Assembly (NCBI GenBank): GCA_050015355.1
Contig: JBEKBO010000162.1
Coordinates: 1-13,350 of the forward strand
Reading direction: 5' to 3'
From: CAWBRT01 sp050015355
GTDB lineage: Bacteria; Acidobacteriota; Terriglobia; Terriglobales; Acidobacteriaceae
Length of the DNA: 13,350 nucleotides
Positions 1 through 7,629 of the stretch are shown piece after piece (position 1 is the first letter of the stretch; every line of letters begins with the position of its first letter). The notes under the pieces were generated by a model, which ran no database searches, had not been told where the DNA came from, and saw only the letters and a program-made list of their open reading frames with translations. The translations under genes and the position numbers were made by a program.

Positions 1-120
1 ACCTCGTAGGTGCAGAAAAAACCACTCCTGCCCCTGACTCGCTACCCTGCTCAACCGCAACTGGTGCGGCTGTTCGTCAGCCCCTGAGTTTCCACATCGG
101 CCTTATCGACGGATCGGGGT
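1..120. repeat. Left copy of 120-bp terminal inverted repeat
   Basis: Bases 1-120 are the exact reverse complement of 13231-13350; identity stops at base 121 (g here, t in the reverse complement of 13230). Inside it are a small hairpin (CCGCA at 55-59 with TGCGG at 65-69) and TCAG-CCC-CTGA at 77-87. No long convincing reading frame or known RNA was recognised in it. The exact, abrupt boundaries at both window ends fit a contig that stops inside two inverted copies of a longer repeat, or an assembler k-mer overlap. A real terminal repeat of a mobile element is less likely because the interior is all core genes. Confidence 0.97.
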
Positions 121-133
121 GCCAGGATCGCTG

Positions 134-162
134 TTGACGCGAGCCTGTAACTTCGCTAGGGT
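134..162 (+). promoter_or_regulatory. Putative sigma70 promoter of the dehydrogenase gene
   Basis: TTGACG at 134-139 (5 of 6 to the -35 consensus) is followed after exactly 17 bases by TAGGGT at 157-162 (3 of 6 to the -10). It lies 13 bases inside the left terminal repeat and about 130 bases before the start codon at 291. The leader carries an 8-bp inverted repeat, CGAACACG at 188-195 with CGTGTTCG at 220-227. No run of leucine codons suggesting an attenuator peptide was seen. Confidence 0.4.
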
Positions 163-290
163 GATCCAGAGTTCCCCGTATGACGTGCGAACACGCTTGC
201 TTCACGTTACGGAGCAGTTCGTGTTCGGCGATGCCGTCAGGGAAAAAGGTGAGTGCACACAACAACACAACAACATTGCGGAGCGTTCCT

Positions 291-1388
291 ATGGCAACAG
301 CACTGAGAATTGCCGTTCTGCCGGGCGACGGTATCGGTCCGGAGATCGTGGCGGAAGCCATTCGGGTTCTACGCGCGGTCGAGGAAAAATTCACTTCGTT
401 CAGGATGGACTTCCAGTTCCACGATGCCAGCGTCGCGCGCTATAGCCGGACCGGTGTTGCCATGCCCGATGAGACCTTCAACGACTGCAAAGCCGCCGAC
501 GCTATTCTGCTTGGCGCTATGGGCATACCCGAGGTTCGTTTGCCGGACGGCACTGAAGTGCAGCCGGAAATCGTCTTGCGCCTCCGCTTCTCGCTTGATC
601 TCTATGCCGGTGTGCGTCCGGTTAAGTATTACGAGGGAGTGACCAGCAGGTTGATGGACCCCCGGATCGACTACGTGGTAATGCGCGAGAACACCGAAGG
701 TTTGATCGGCGCACGCGGAGGCGGCAACGTCTTCCATGACCAGGTGGCAACCGACACCATGGTCATCACCCGTTACGGCACCGCGAAAATTGTCCGCGCC
801 TCGGCAAAACTCGCGCAGGCAAGAGCCAGAAAGTTTGGGCGTCCCGGCAAAGTGACGTGCGTAGATAAGAGCAACATACTTCGTTCCTATGCATTCTTCC
901 GGAAAGTTTATGACGACGTCATGGCCGAGTTTCCCGACCTGGAAAAAGATTATGCTTACACCGACGCGATGACGGTCAACCAGATTCTGTGGCCCGAAAG
1001 ATACGACGTCATCGTGACTGAAAATGCCTTCGGCGACATTCTGTCCGATCTGGGCCCGGCGACCGTTGGCGGCATGGGCATGGCTCCCTCCGGAGACATC
1101 GGCGATCAACACGCCGTCTTCCAGCCTTCTCACGGTTCGGCTCCGACCATTGCCGGCAAGGGCATCGCCAACCCCATAGCCACGATTCTTTCGGCGGCCA
1201 TGATGCTGAACTGGCTGGGCGAACGACATCCAAACTTGAAGCTGAAACAGGCAGCCGACTTGATCGATAATGCCGTCGCTCGGTTCATCCGCAAAAAGGA
1301 GGGCCTGACGGTCGACATCGGCGGAAATGGTTCAACCAAGTCGACCGGCGATGGCATCATCCGGGAGATCGAAAACACAAAAATCTAG
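291..1388 (+). CDS. Isocitrate/isopropylmalate dehydrogenase-family enzyme, non-classical LeuB-like
   Basis: The 365-residue protein matches the usual length of NAD(P)-dependent beta-decarboxylating dehydrogenases, which oxidise and decarboxylate 2-hydroxy acids such as 3-isopropylmalate, isocitrate or tartrate. The N-terminus has the family GDGIGPE motif. Metal-ligand aspartates are D225 (TDAM) and D249/D253 (FGDILSD), the catalytic lysine is K193 (VDKSN), and the GSAP-IAGKGIANP segment is present at 282-295. The ATG at 291 was chosen over an in-frame ATG at 180 because GGAG lies 7 bases before it and GDGIGPE then falls at the normal place. Odd points: RENTEG (132-137) replaces the RELTGG of LeuB, the catalytic tyrosine expected near residue 139 is Ile, and the Asp that fixes NAD specificity after GSAP is T286. 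The neighbour leuA suggests a leucine or related oxoacid role, but the substrate cannot be assigned; isocitrate, tartrate or another malate-type acid remain possible. Confidence 0.9.
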   Translation: MATALRIAVLPGDGIGPEIVAEAIRVLRAVEEKFTSFRMDFQFHDASVARYSRTGVAMPDETFNDCKAADAILLGAMGIPEVRLPDGTEVQPEIVLRLRFSLDLYAGVRPVKYYEGVTSRLMDPRIDYVVMRENTEGLIGARGGGNVFHDQVATDTMVITRYGTAKIVRASAKLAQARARKFGRPGKVTCVDKSNILRSYAFFRKVYDDVMAEFPDLEKDYAYTDAMTVNQILWPERYDVIVTENAFGDILSDLGPATVGGMGMAPSGDIGDQHAVFQPSHGSAPTIAGKGIANPIATILSAAMMLNWLGERHPNLKLKQAADLIDNAVARFIRKKEGLTVDIGGNGSTKSTGDGIIREIENTKI

Positions 1389-1573
1389 CGCGGTGTACCG
1401 GAAGTTCCCGAATTGTTCCTCCGGGCAGGGTGCCGGATTTGTTATTCTTCTAAGTAAGTGGTATTGCGCGACGAGTTTGCTACGCAGGCGGCAGCTCATC
1501 AGTGGGATTTTCTGGATCAACGAATTCGTGATCGCTTCAGTACCGCTAATCAGCAGACCTTTCCGGTCGGTGC

Positions 1574-3127
1574 ATGGATGGCACACCTATCATGAAGACC
1601 TTACCCTCTAAAGTGGCGGTGTTTGACACGACGCTGCGAGACGGCGAACAAGCGGCGGGAACACGTCTTGGAACTCGCGACAAGCTGACCTTGGCACGCC
1701 AGTTGGCTCGGCTCAAAGTCGACATTATCGAGGCGGGATATCCCGCTTCCTCGCCCGGTGACTTCGAGGCCGTCAGGCTGATATCGCAAGAGATCGAAGG
1801 GCCTGTCATTTGCGCTCTGTCGCGTGCCGTGCCCGGGGACGTCGAGGCTTGCGGTAAAGCTCTGGCCAAAGCGAAGCGTCCGCGTATCCATACCGGCATC
1901 GGCGTCTCCGACATTCATGTCATGGGCAAGTTCAGGGATGAGCGCTACGGCAAGACTCTGGGCGAGAAGAAGGTCAAGATGGTGAAGATGGCCGTCGACG
2001 CCGTCAAGCGGGCCCGCAGTTACGCCGACGACGTGCAGTTCTACGCCGAAGACGCGGGCCGCGCCGACCCCGCCTACCTGTTCGAAATGTTGCAGGCGGC
2101 GATTGACGCCGGCGCGACCGTCGTCAACATCCCCGACACTACCGGCTACACAATTCCCGAGCAGTTTGGCAACTTGATCCGGGCCATCCGCGAGAACGTG
2201 CCCAACATCCAGAAAGCGACGATCAGTGTGCACTGCCACGACGACCTCGGCTTGGCCGTAGCCAATTCGCTGGCCGGCATACGCAACGGCGCTCGCCAGG
2301 TGGAAGGCACGATCAACGGAATCGGCGAACGCGCCGGCAATGCCGCGCTGGAAGAGATCGTCATGGCCCTGCGCACGCGCAGCGACTTCTTCGGGGTAAC
2401 TACCGGAATCGACACTCGCGAGTTTTGCCGCACCAGCCGCATGACCTCCGATATGATGGGGATCGTTGTTTCCCCCAACAAGGCGGTCGTGGGCGCGAAT
2501 GCTTTTTCCCACAGTTCGGGAATCCACGTTGATGGATTCCTCAAGGATCACCTTACTTACGAGATCATGCGGCCAGAGGATGTCGGCATGGGAGACAGCC
2601 GCGTGGTGTTGACCGCGCGAACCGGCCGGGCAGGCCTTCGCGACCGTCTCGTGAAGCTCGGGTACACGCTCTCCAAGGAAGAACTGGATCTCTCCTACCA
2701 GCGTTTCCTGGCCGTGGCCGACAAGAAGATGGAAGTCTTCGACGAGGATATTGTCGCCATCATCCACGACGAATTGCACCCGGTGCCGGAGATCTGCCAG
2801 CTTCAGTATATGCACATCTACACCGGAACCTCCGCCATCCCCACCGCCACCGTCCGGCTGCGCGTGAAGGACGAAGTTCGACAGGGCGCGGCCATCGGGG
2901 ACGGTCCCGTGGACGCCGTCTACAAGGCCATCGCGGCCTTGACCGGCACCACCGCCAAACTCATGCGCTACGAAATCCGCGCCGTGACCAGCGGCACCGA
3001 GGCCATGGGCGAAGTTACCGTGCAACTCGAGGTTGGCGGAAACAGAGTGGTGGGACGCGGTGCTTCGACCGACGTGATCGAAGCCAGCGCCAAGGCATAC
3101 GTAGACGGGCTGAACCGGCTCGGATAA
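1574..3127 (+). CDS. leuA: 2-isopropylmalate synthase
   Basis: This is the first committed enzyme of leucine synthesis, condensing acetyl-CoA with 2-oxoisovalerate in the cytosol. At 517 residues it has the full length of the E. coli-type enzyme. The HMGL-like TIM barrel (about 13-285) begins with FDTTLRDGEQ (R22, D23). The metal-binding HxH is H220/H222 in SVHCHDDLGLAVANS, and GIGERAGN ends at N256. AFSHSSGIHVDG precedes the linker. The C-terminal 130 or so residues carry the LeuA dimer/regulatory domain with DGPVDAVYKAI, so leucine feedback inhibition is expected. Two starts are possible: ATG 1574 (MDGTPIMK) or ATG 1592 (MKTLPSK); neither has a clear Shine-Dalgarno, and the second gives an N-terminus closer to other family members. 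A citramalate synthase function cannot be excluded from sequence alone. The gene follows the dehydrogenase by 185 bases; leuC and leuD are not in the window. Confidence 0.9.
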   Translation: MDGTPIMKTLPSKVAVFDTTLRDGEQAAGTRLGTRDKLTLARQLARLKVDIIEAGYPASSPGDFEAVRLISQEIEGPVICALSRAVPGDVEACGKALAKAKRPRIHTGIGVSDIHVMGKFRDERYGKTLGEKKVKMVKMAVDAVKRARSYADDVQFYAEDAGRADPAYLFEMLQAAIDAGATVVNIPDTTGYTIPEQFGNLIRAIRENVPNIQKATISVHCHDDLGLAVANSLAGIRNGARQVEGTINGIGERAGNAALEEIVMALRTRSDFFGVTTGIDTREFCRTSRMTSDMMGIVVSPNKAVVGANAFSHSSGIHVDGFLKDHLTYEIMRPEDVGMGDSRVVLTARTGRAGLRDRLVKLGYTLSKEELDLSYQRFLAVADKKMEVFDEDIVAIIHDELHPVPEICQLQYMHIYTGTSAIPTATVRLRVKDEVRQGAAIGDGPVDAVYKAIAALTGTTAKLMRYEIRAVTSGTEAMGEVTVQLEVGGNRVVGRGASTDVIEASAKAYVDGLNRLG

Positions 3128-3150
3128 GTGATAAGCAATAAGCGATAAAC
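3123..3150 (+). repeat. Four tandem 7-bp units overlapping the leuA stop
   Basis: Four contiguous heptamers read GATAAGT, GATAAGC, AATAAGC, GATAAAC. The first unit supplies the TAA stop of leuA (3125-3127), and the rest extend into the 77-base leuA-hpnB gap. Each unit contains ATAA, so stops occur repeatedly. The function is unknown. It resembles in style the short tandem heptamer repeats known from cyanobacterial intergenic DNA. Confidence 0.75.
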
Positions 3151-3204
3151 TAAGCCGCGTTTTTGTTTCGGGGTTGCCGGGATTATCCTTTTGCTGACCA
3201 CACA

Positions 3205-4389
3205 ATGCTTGCTCTGGCTACGGTTACGGGTGCTTTGGCAACGTTGATCTGGGCATCTCTGACGCTCGCCCGAGGCGGTTTCTGGCGTGCCGGACGATGG
3301 ATCGCCCCAGTGCCGCGCGCTTGCTCTGGCGCGCCTCGAGTCGCCGCCGTGATGCCCGCGCGCAACGAGGCCGAATTCATTGCCGCCAGCGTCGTATCGC
3401 TGCTCAATCAGGGTGTCGACGTCTTTCTGGTTGACGACCACAGCTCGGACTCCACCTCCGCTATCGCCCGTACCGCCGCGGCCAGTGCCGGCAAGTCGGC
3501 TTTGCTCACGGTTATTGCGGCCGAACCGCTGCCGCCGGGCTGGTCGGGAAAGTTGTGGGCGGTCAAGCAAGGCGTGGACGGCGCGCTTAAGACTTCTCCG
3601 GATTTCCTGTTGCTGACCGATGCCGATATCGTGCACGAACCGCACACAGTCGCCACTTTAACCGCCCTGGCTGACAGCGGCTACGATCTTGTGTCTTTCA
3701 TGGTGAAGCTGCACTGCCGGAGCTTGCCGGAGAAATTGCTGATTCCGGCCTTCGTATTTTTCTTTTTCTTGCTTTACCCGCCTGCGTGGATTCGCGATTC
3801 GCGGCGCGGGAGTGCGGGCGCAGCCGGCGGGTGCATATTGATTCGTCCGCGGGCGCTGGCCCGCGCTGGGGGCCTGGAGGCAATACGCGGTGAGATTATC
3901 GACGACTGTGCCCTGGCGCGCGCAGTTAAACGTAGTGGAGGTTGTGTATCGCTCTGGCTCACCAATACCAGTGCGAGCGTGCGCCCCTACGAGTCTTTGG
4001 CTGCCATCGGGCGGATGATTTCCAGAACGGCTTTCAATCAGTTACGCCACTCCGCATGGCTGTTGTTCGCCACCGTGCTCGGCCTCATCATCGTTTACCT
4101 GTCGCCCGCGCTATTGCTGTTCGCGCACGGCACGGCGCCGGTCATACTCGGGGCGCTGGCGTGGGGACTGATGGCATTCACCTATTTCCCAATCGTCAGG
4201 TTCTACGGATTGCACCCGGGCTGGGCGCTCACGTTGCCTCTCTCGGCGGCCTTTTACGCGGGCGCCACCATACACTCCGCCATCAGGTACTGGTCCGGAC
4301 GGGGCGGTGAGTGGAAAGGCAGAGTGCAAGACGCGCCAGCAGCCCAGCGCCAGTATTCACCTGAAGAGTCATCCGGGCGACGGCGCTGA
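3205..4389 (+). CDS. hpnB: Hopene-associated glycosyltransferase HpnB (GT2 family)
   Basis: A membrane-bound family 2 glycosyltransferase of the type found with hopanoid genes; its exact reaction is not settled. With ATG 3205 as start it has 394 residues. There is an N-terminal hydrophobic segment (about 1-18) followed by LARGGFWR. The GT-A domain has MPARNEAEFI (50-59), the nucleotide-binding VDDHSSD (76-82), PPGWSGKLWAVKQGV, the TDAD metal motif (138-141) and IIDDCALA (231-238) as the likely base region. A hydrophobic stretch at 179-191 and further membrane segments at about 284-308, 312-330 and 341-358 follow, with RTAFNQLRHS (274-283) in the QxxRW-like position. The C-terminal 25 residues are polar. 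A TTG 42 bases upstream (3163) would add 14 unlikely residues. No clear Shine-Dalgarno is seen. No squalene-hopene cyclase or other hpn gene is in the window. Confidence 0.92.
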   Translation: MLALATVTGALATLIWASLTLARGGFWRAGRWIAPVPRACSGAPRVAAVMPARNEAEFIAASVVSLLNQGVDVFLVDDHSSDSTSAIARTAAASAGKSALLTVIAAEPLPPGWSGKLWAVKQGVDGALKTSPDFLLLTDADIVHEPHTVATLTALADSGYDLVSFMVKLHCRSLPEKLLIPAFVFFFFLLYPPAWIRDSRRGSAGAAGGCILIRPRALARAGGLEAIRGEIIDDCALARAVKRSGGCVSLWLTNTSASVRPYESLAAIGRMISRTAFNQLRHSAWLLFATVLGLIIVYLSPALLLFAHGTAPVILGALAWGLMAFTYFPIVRFYGLHPGWALTLPLSAAFYAGATIHSAIRYWSGRGGEWKGRVQDAPAAQRQYSPEESSGRRR

Positions 4390-4390
4390 T

Positions 4391-4420
4391 TTGCCAACCT
4401 CATGCGCGCGCCTGCACAAT
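4391..4420 (+). promoter_or_regulatory. Putative promoter of the SYLF gene
   Basis: TTGCCA at 4391-4396 (5 of 6) and CACAAT at 4415-4420 (4 of 6) are separated by 18 bases. The pair starts 2 bases after the hpnB stop, giving a leader of about 30 bases before the GTG start. It is a sequence match only; read-through from hpnB is also possible. Confidence 0.35.
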
Positions 4421-4458
4421 ACTAGTGTGCTGTCGATCCAACTCAGGAGGACCGCAAA

Positions 4459-5142
4459 GTGAAAAAACTCATTGCCGTGCTGACATTGGTCTCCATCCTG
4501 ACTCTCTCCGCCGCGGCCAAGAGCAAGGAGAATTCCCGCGTTGAAAACGCCGGCGAGGTCATGACCGAGATATTGAATGTTCCCGACGACATTCCACAAC
4601 AGCTGCTCGACAAAGCCGATTGCGTCATCGTGCTCCCTTCCGTGCTCAAGCTCGCGATCGGCATCGGCGGAAACTATGGCAGAGGCGTGATGACCTGCCG
4701 CACCAATGACTTCAAGGGACCGTGGGGACCTCCCTTGATGATGGCTTTGGAAGGCGGAAGCTTCGGCTTGCAGTTGGGAGGTCAGGCGACCGATTTCGTT
4801 TTGCTGGTGATGAATGACGGCGGAGCCCGCGGTATTCTAAGCGGCAAGGTAAAGTTGGGCGCGGACGCCTCTGCCTCAGCCGGCCCCAAAGGACGCGATC
4901 TGGCTGCCGCTACCGACGTTACAATGCGTTCGGAGATTCTCAGCTACTCCCGTTCCCGTGGGCTGTTCGCCGGGATTTCCCTCGAAGGCTCAACCCTTCG
5001 ACCGGATAATAACGCCAACAAATCGCTTTATGGCAAGGAAGTTCCCCCCAGGGAAATTGTTCTGAACAAGGCAGTAGCTCCGCCCGCCTCGGCCAAGCTG
5101 CTGCTCAACACGCTGAACAAGAAGTCGCCCAAGCATGAATAG
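4459..5142 (+). CDS. Secreted SYLF-domain (YSC84-type) lipid-binding protein
   Basis: The 227-residue protein begins with a typical signal peptide (MKKLIAVLTLVSILTLSAAA, cleavage probably just after) and so should act in the periplasm or at the envelope. The rest matches the SYLF/Ysc84 family: a helical start (VMTEILNVPDDIPQQLLDKADCVIVLPSV), then glycine-rich beta segments (GIGGNYGRGVMTCR, GGSFGLQLGGQATDFVLLVMN, VKLGADASASAGPKGRD) and the closing SRSRGLFAGISLEGS. SYLF domains bind membrane phosphoinositides in eukaryotes; bacterial members are presumed lipid binders with no settled role. The GTG start is well supported by a perfect AGGAGG at 4445-4450, 8 bases upstream. The gene follows hpnB by 69 bases, so an envelope-lipid theme is possible but unproven. 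Confidence 0.9.
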   Translation: MKKLIAVLTLVSILTLSAAAKSKENSRVENAGEVMTEILNVPDDIPQQLLDKADCVIVLPSVLKLAIGIGGNYGRGVMTCRTNDFKGPWGPPLMMALEGGSFGLQLGGQATDFVLLVMNDGGARGILSGKVKLGADASASAGPKGRDLAAATDVTMRSEILSYSRSRGLFAGISLEGSTLRPDNNANKSLYGKEVPPREIVLNKAVAPPASAKLLLNTLNKKSPKHE

Positions 5143-5171
5143 CTAAGCAGCAAACCATGATCGCCGAATCC

Positions 5172-5211
5172 GGGACCGCGGCAGCTCACATGCGGTCCCA
5201 CTTTCCTTTTT
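5172..5211 (+). terminator. Probable intrinsic terminator of the SYLF gene
   Basis: GGGACCGC at 5172-5179 pairs perfectly with GCGGTCCC at 5192-5199 around a 12-base loop, and a T-rich run (ACTTTCCTTTTT) follows on the + strand. It begins 29 bases after the SYLF stop and its 3' half overlaps the last codons of the converging ligase gene. The T tract is interrupted and starts 3 bases late, so efficiency is uncertain. There is no T tract in the - direction. Confidence 0.55.
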
Positions 5212-6949
5212 CACGCAGCTCCGCAATTTCCCGCTCCGCCATTTCACGCAGACGAAGGTAGTCGGGCTTTGCCACGCGGTTCAGAGGCATTTCGCCCGGC
5301 TGCAGCAGCACGTAATGACGAGGGCGCATGTAGGAGGCAAGCCCGCGCGCGTGCCTTTCCAATATGGAATCTGACAAGCTGACCCCGGGCTTCATCTCAA
5401 CGAAAGCAACGATCGCTTCGGAGATCAATGCGTGCCCGACACCAACGGCGGCGCAGGCGGCTACATGCTCCGCGAGTGCGCAGAAATGGTTTTCAACGTC
5501 CGCTGGAAACACCTGGTACCCGGAAGGTTTAATCACCCACTTGGCTCGTCCTGAAAGATGGACGCCCTCGCAATCCTTGAAGCCAAGATCGCCGGTGTAG
5601 AGAAAACCATCGCGCGAAATCGTCCGGGCTGTCGCTTCAGGATCGCCGAGGTAGCCCAGGAATGTCTGCGGCCCATGAAAACAGATGTGGCCGATTTCCC
5701 TTTCCGGCAGTTCTGCCGCCGCGAAGCCGTCCTCGCGCATCTCCCCTCGAATGGAAGCCGCATACACCGGCATGTCCACTCCCAGGCTGTTCAGGCAGGC
5801 CTTTGCGTGTTCTCGCGGCTGGAGCTGATAAGTGCAGAAACCGGCGGTTTCCGTCAGCCCCAGCCCGGTGCCGGCCCAGGGCGCCATGGCCGCCATCTTT
5901 TCGATGAACGCTTCGGGCACTTGCTGGCCGCCGTATGCCACGAACTCGAGGCTCGACAAGTCGAACCTGTCGTAATCTTTCAGCCGCCATTCGAACTGAA
6001 ACTGCGCCGGAATCTGTCCCAGGACTTGCACCTTGTATTCCTGGATAGCTCGCAGCGAACGCAGCGGCTCGAAAGCCGCGAGAATGATTGCCGTTCCGCC
6101 GCCGAAAAATGTGCCCATCAGGAGTTCGGTCTGACAGCCCACATGGGAGGGCGGCAGATTCACCAGCGTCCGCATGCCGGAATCACCTCGGAAAAACGCC
6201 CGGCTGATGCACATCGCCTGGCAAGTGATATTGCGATGCGAGAGCAAGGCAGGCTTGGGACTGCCGGTTGAACCGGTGGTGAAGATAACCAACGCGCCAT
6301 CGTTCTCATCCACGCCTGCCGTGGCGCGTTCGAACGCCTCGCGAACCCGCTTTGCCGAAGCCGCCTCCCCGCTCGCCAGCTCCGACACCCGGGCCAGCAT
6401 CTGCCGCATCGTCAAGAGCCCGTTACCGGAATTCTCCAACGCAGTCGCCGCATACCCGTCCAAAAAACACAGGCGATGCTCGACGAACGGCGCCTCGGTT
6501 TCGACCATCTTCCCGAGCAGGCTGAAATCTCCCGCCGCCGGCACGTGCTGCAACTCTGCGCCAAGGAACGCGAACCCTCTCGGTCGAAGCAATCCAAGGT
6601 TGCGAATCATCTCGGCCGGCGAGAGTCTCAGGTCGAGAGGCACGAAAATGACGCCAATGCGAAAGCAGGCATACTCGATAAGGATGTGCTCGGTCGACAA
6701 CGGCAGTGCGCTGGCGAAGCGGTCGCCATTCTGGTAGCCCATCTCGACCAACTGCATGGCCAACCCTCTGGTGATCCGCTCCAGGCCGGCCCAACTGGTC
6801 GCTTGGCCACTATCCGCACTGATAATTGCCGGATGGCCGGGCCTCTCATGGGCCCACTTTTCCAGCACGGAATGAAGCAGGTGGCGGTCACGAAAGCGTT
6901 CGTCGTAGTCTTCGAGAGAAAGAGGATGAACTGCGCGCGGCTGGGTCAT
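5186..6949 (-). CDS. AMP-binding acyl-CoA synthetase-like ligase
   Basis: A 587-residue member of the class I adenylate-forming (ANL) superfamily, which activates a carboxylic acid as acyl-AMP and usually passes it to CoA or a carrier protein. All core motifs are visible: the phosphate loop TTGSTGSPKPALLSH (224-238), the A5 motif GLTETAG (364-370), YTGDLG (451-456), the hinge GRAKWVIKPSGYQVFP (467-482), and PLNRVAKPDYLRL with the catalytic lysine K561. The length fits fatty-acid or aryl-CoA ligases. The hinge residue after GRAK is Trp rather than the usual Asp, a subfamily trait worth noting. The substrate cannot be told. The ATG at 6949 has no Shine-Dalgarno but a good -10 box lies 9 bases before it, suggesting a leaderless mRNA. 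It lies 118 bases after pilZ and converges with the SYLF gene. Confidence 0.92.
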   Translation of the reverse strand: MTQPRAVHPLSLEDYDERFRDRHLLHSVLEKWAHERPGHPAIISADSGQATSWAGLERITRGLAMQLVEMGYQNGDRFASALPLSTEHILIEYACFRIGVIFVPLDLRLSPAEMIRNLGLLRPRGFAFLGAELQHVPAAGDFSLLGKMVETEAPFVEHRLCFLDGYAATALENSGNGLLTMRQMLARVSELASGEAASAKRVREAFERATAGVDENDGALVIFTTGSTGSPKPALLSHRNITCQAMCISRAFFRGDSGMRTLVNLPPSHVGCQTELLMGTFFGGGTAIILAAFEPLRSLRAIQEYKVQVLGQIPAQFQFEWRLKDYDRFDLSSLEFVAYGGQQVPEAFIEKMAAMAPWAGTGLGLTETAGFCTYQLQPREHAKACLNSLGVDMPVYAASIRGEMREDGFAAAELPEREIGHICFHGPQTFLGYLGDPEATARTISRDGFLYTGDLGFKDCEGVHLSGRAKWVIKPSGYQVFPADVENHFCALAEHVAACAAVGVGHALISEAIVAFVEMKPGVSLSDSILERHARGLASYMRPRHYVLLQPGEMPLNRVAKPDYLRLREMAEREIAELREKGKWDRM

Positions 6950-6958
6950 GGAGACTAG

Positions 6959-6986
6959 ATTTTACAACTGCCTTGGCGATTGACTA
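6959..6986 (-). promoter_or_regulatory. Putative promoter giving a leaderless ligase mRNA
   Basis: On the - strand TAGTCA (6981-6986, 4 of 6 to -35) and TAAAAT (6959-6964, 5 of 6 to -10) are spaced by 16 bases. The -10 box ends only 9 bases before the ATG, so transcription would begin within about 3 bases of the start codon. This fits the absence of a ribosome-binding site. Confidence 0.4.
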
Positions 6987-7067
6987 GGCCAGCCGCGCAA
7001 ACAAGCCTCAGTGATCGCAGCAGAGGCGGCGGACGGCGTAGGCAACTCTCCGCCCTCGGCACAAGAC

Positions 7068-7619
7068 TTACCCAGCCTGCTGAGCCCTGAGTTCACATTG
7101 GTTAATGGCGCAAGCGATAAGGAAAGAGTGCTTCTGCTTGCGTGATGGCGTATCGGCGGTTACGCGGACGACAGAGCCCCTGCATGAGGCTCGCGCCGGG
7201 CAGTGACCCGCGAGTTCCTCGGGCATTTCGAACACCAACTGCAGTTCCGTACCAACCGGCAAAGACGTGGTATGACGAAACAGTAGACCAGAGCGGCTGA
7301 TATTCTCGCTTGTCGCCTCGACCCACTCAGCGGCTCCGGGCAGGCGGAATTGCACGGAGACTCTATGGCGCAAGCGCCGTTCGCGGGGCATCCACGCCAC
7401 CCGCGTACCGCACTTTCGAACGGATGACCGCACATGCTCGGTGACGCTATCTTCTTCGTCTTCGGCCAAAGCGAGCCGCCGCATCTTGCCCCAGTCGTAC
7501 ATGTATTTGGCGCCGCAGTGAACGCAGAGCTGGTAGTAGTCACCGTTTTCAGCACGCCTCGGCCAGGCAAACTGGTGCCGACAGGAAGACAGGAATCGCT
7601 CTATCAGGCCCCCGCTCAT
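7068..7619 (-). CDS. PilZ-domain protein with N-terminal Cys/His module
   Basis: A 183-residue soluble protein. The N-terminal third has C13-x-H15 and C32-x-x-C35-G in a spacing that could hold a metal (CRH...CVHCGAKYMYDW). The C-terminal part (about 80-155) is a PilZ domain with the c-di-GMP-binding signature RxxxR (R82, R86) and N106-x-S-x-x-G111 (NISRSG), so c-di-GMP binding is predicted. Partners are unknown; PilZ proteins commonly tune motility, polysaccharide secretion or transcription. The frame is open further upstream to 7826, but that extension runs into the repeat element ending at 7950 and looks non-coding. The ATG at 7619 has GGAAAG 9 bases before it and starts the conserved-looking part. 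That site lies in a hairpin (7630-7650). Confidence 0.82.
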   Translation of the reverse strand: MSGGLIERFLSSCRHQFAWPRRAENGDYYQLCVHCGAKYMYDWGKMRRLALAEDEEDSVTEHVRSSVRKCGTRVAWMPRERRLRHRVSVQFRLPGAAEWVEATSENISRSGLLFRHTTSLPVGTELQLVFEMPEELAGHCPARASCRGSVVRVTADTPSRKQKHSFLIACAINQCELRAQQAG

Positions 7620-7629
7620 GACTGATATC

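Noticed and set aside
180..290. In-frame upstream extension of the dehydrogenase from ATG 180
   Set aside because: It adds 37 residues with no family likeness; ATG 291 has GGAG at 7 bases and puts GDGIGPE at the usual place.
369..1229. Long - strand open frame opposite the dehydrogenase
   Set aside because: No recognisable domain and low-complexity His/Gly/Val-rich composition; it is antisense to a clear conserved gene in GC-rich DNA.
1601..3205. 534-codon - strand open frame opposite leuA
   Set aside because: The translation is rich in His, Gly, Val and Asp with no domain; it mirrors leuA codon usage.
5558..6271. Open frames on the + strand opposite the ligase gene
   Set aside because: The - strand carries all adenylation motifs; the + frames show no family features or ribosome-binding sites.
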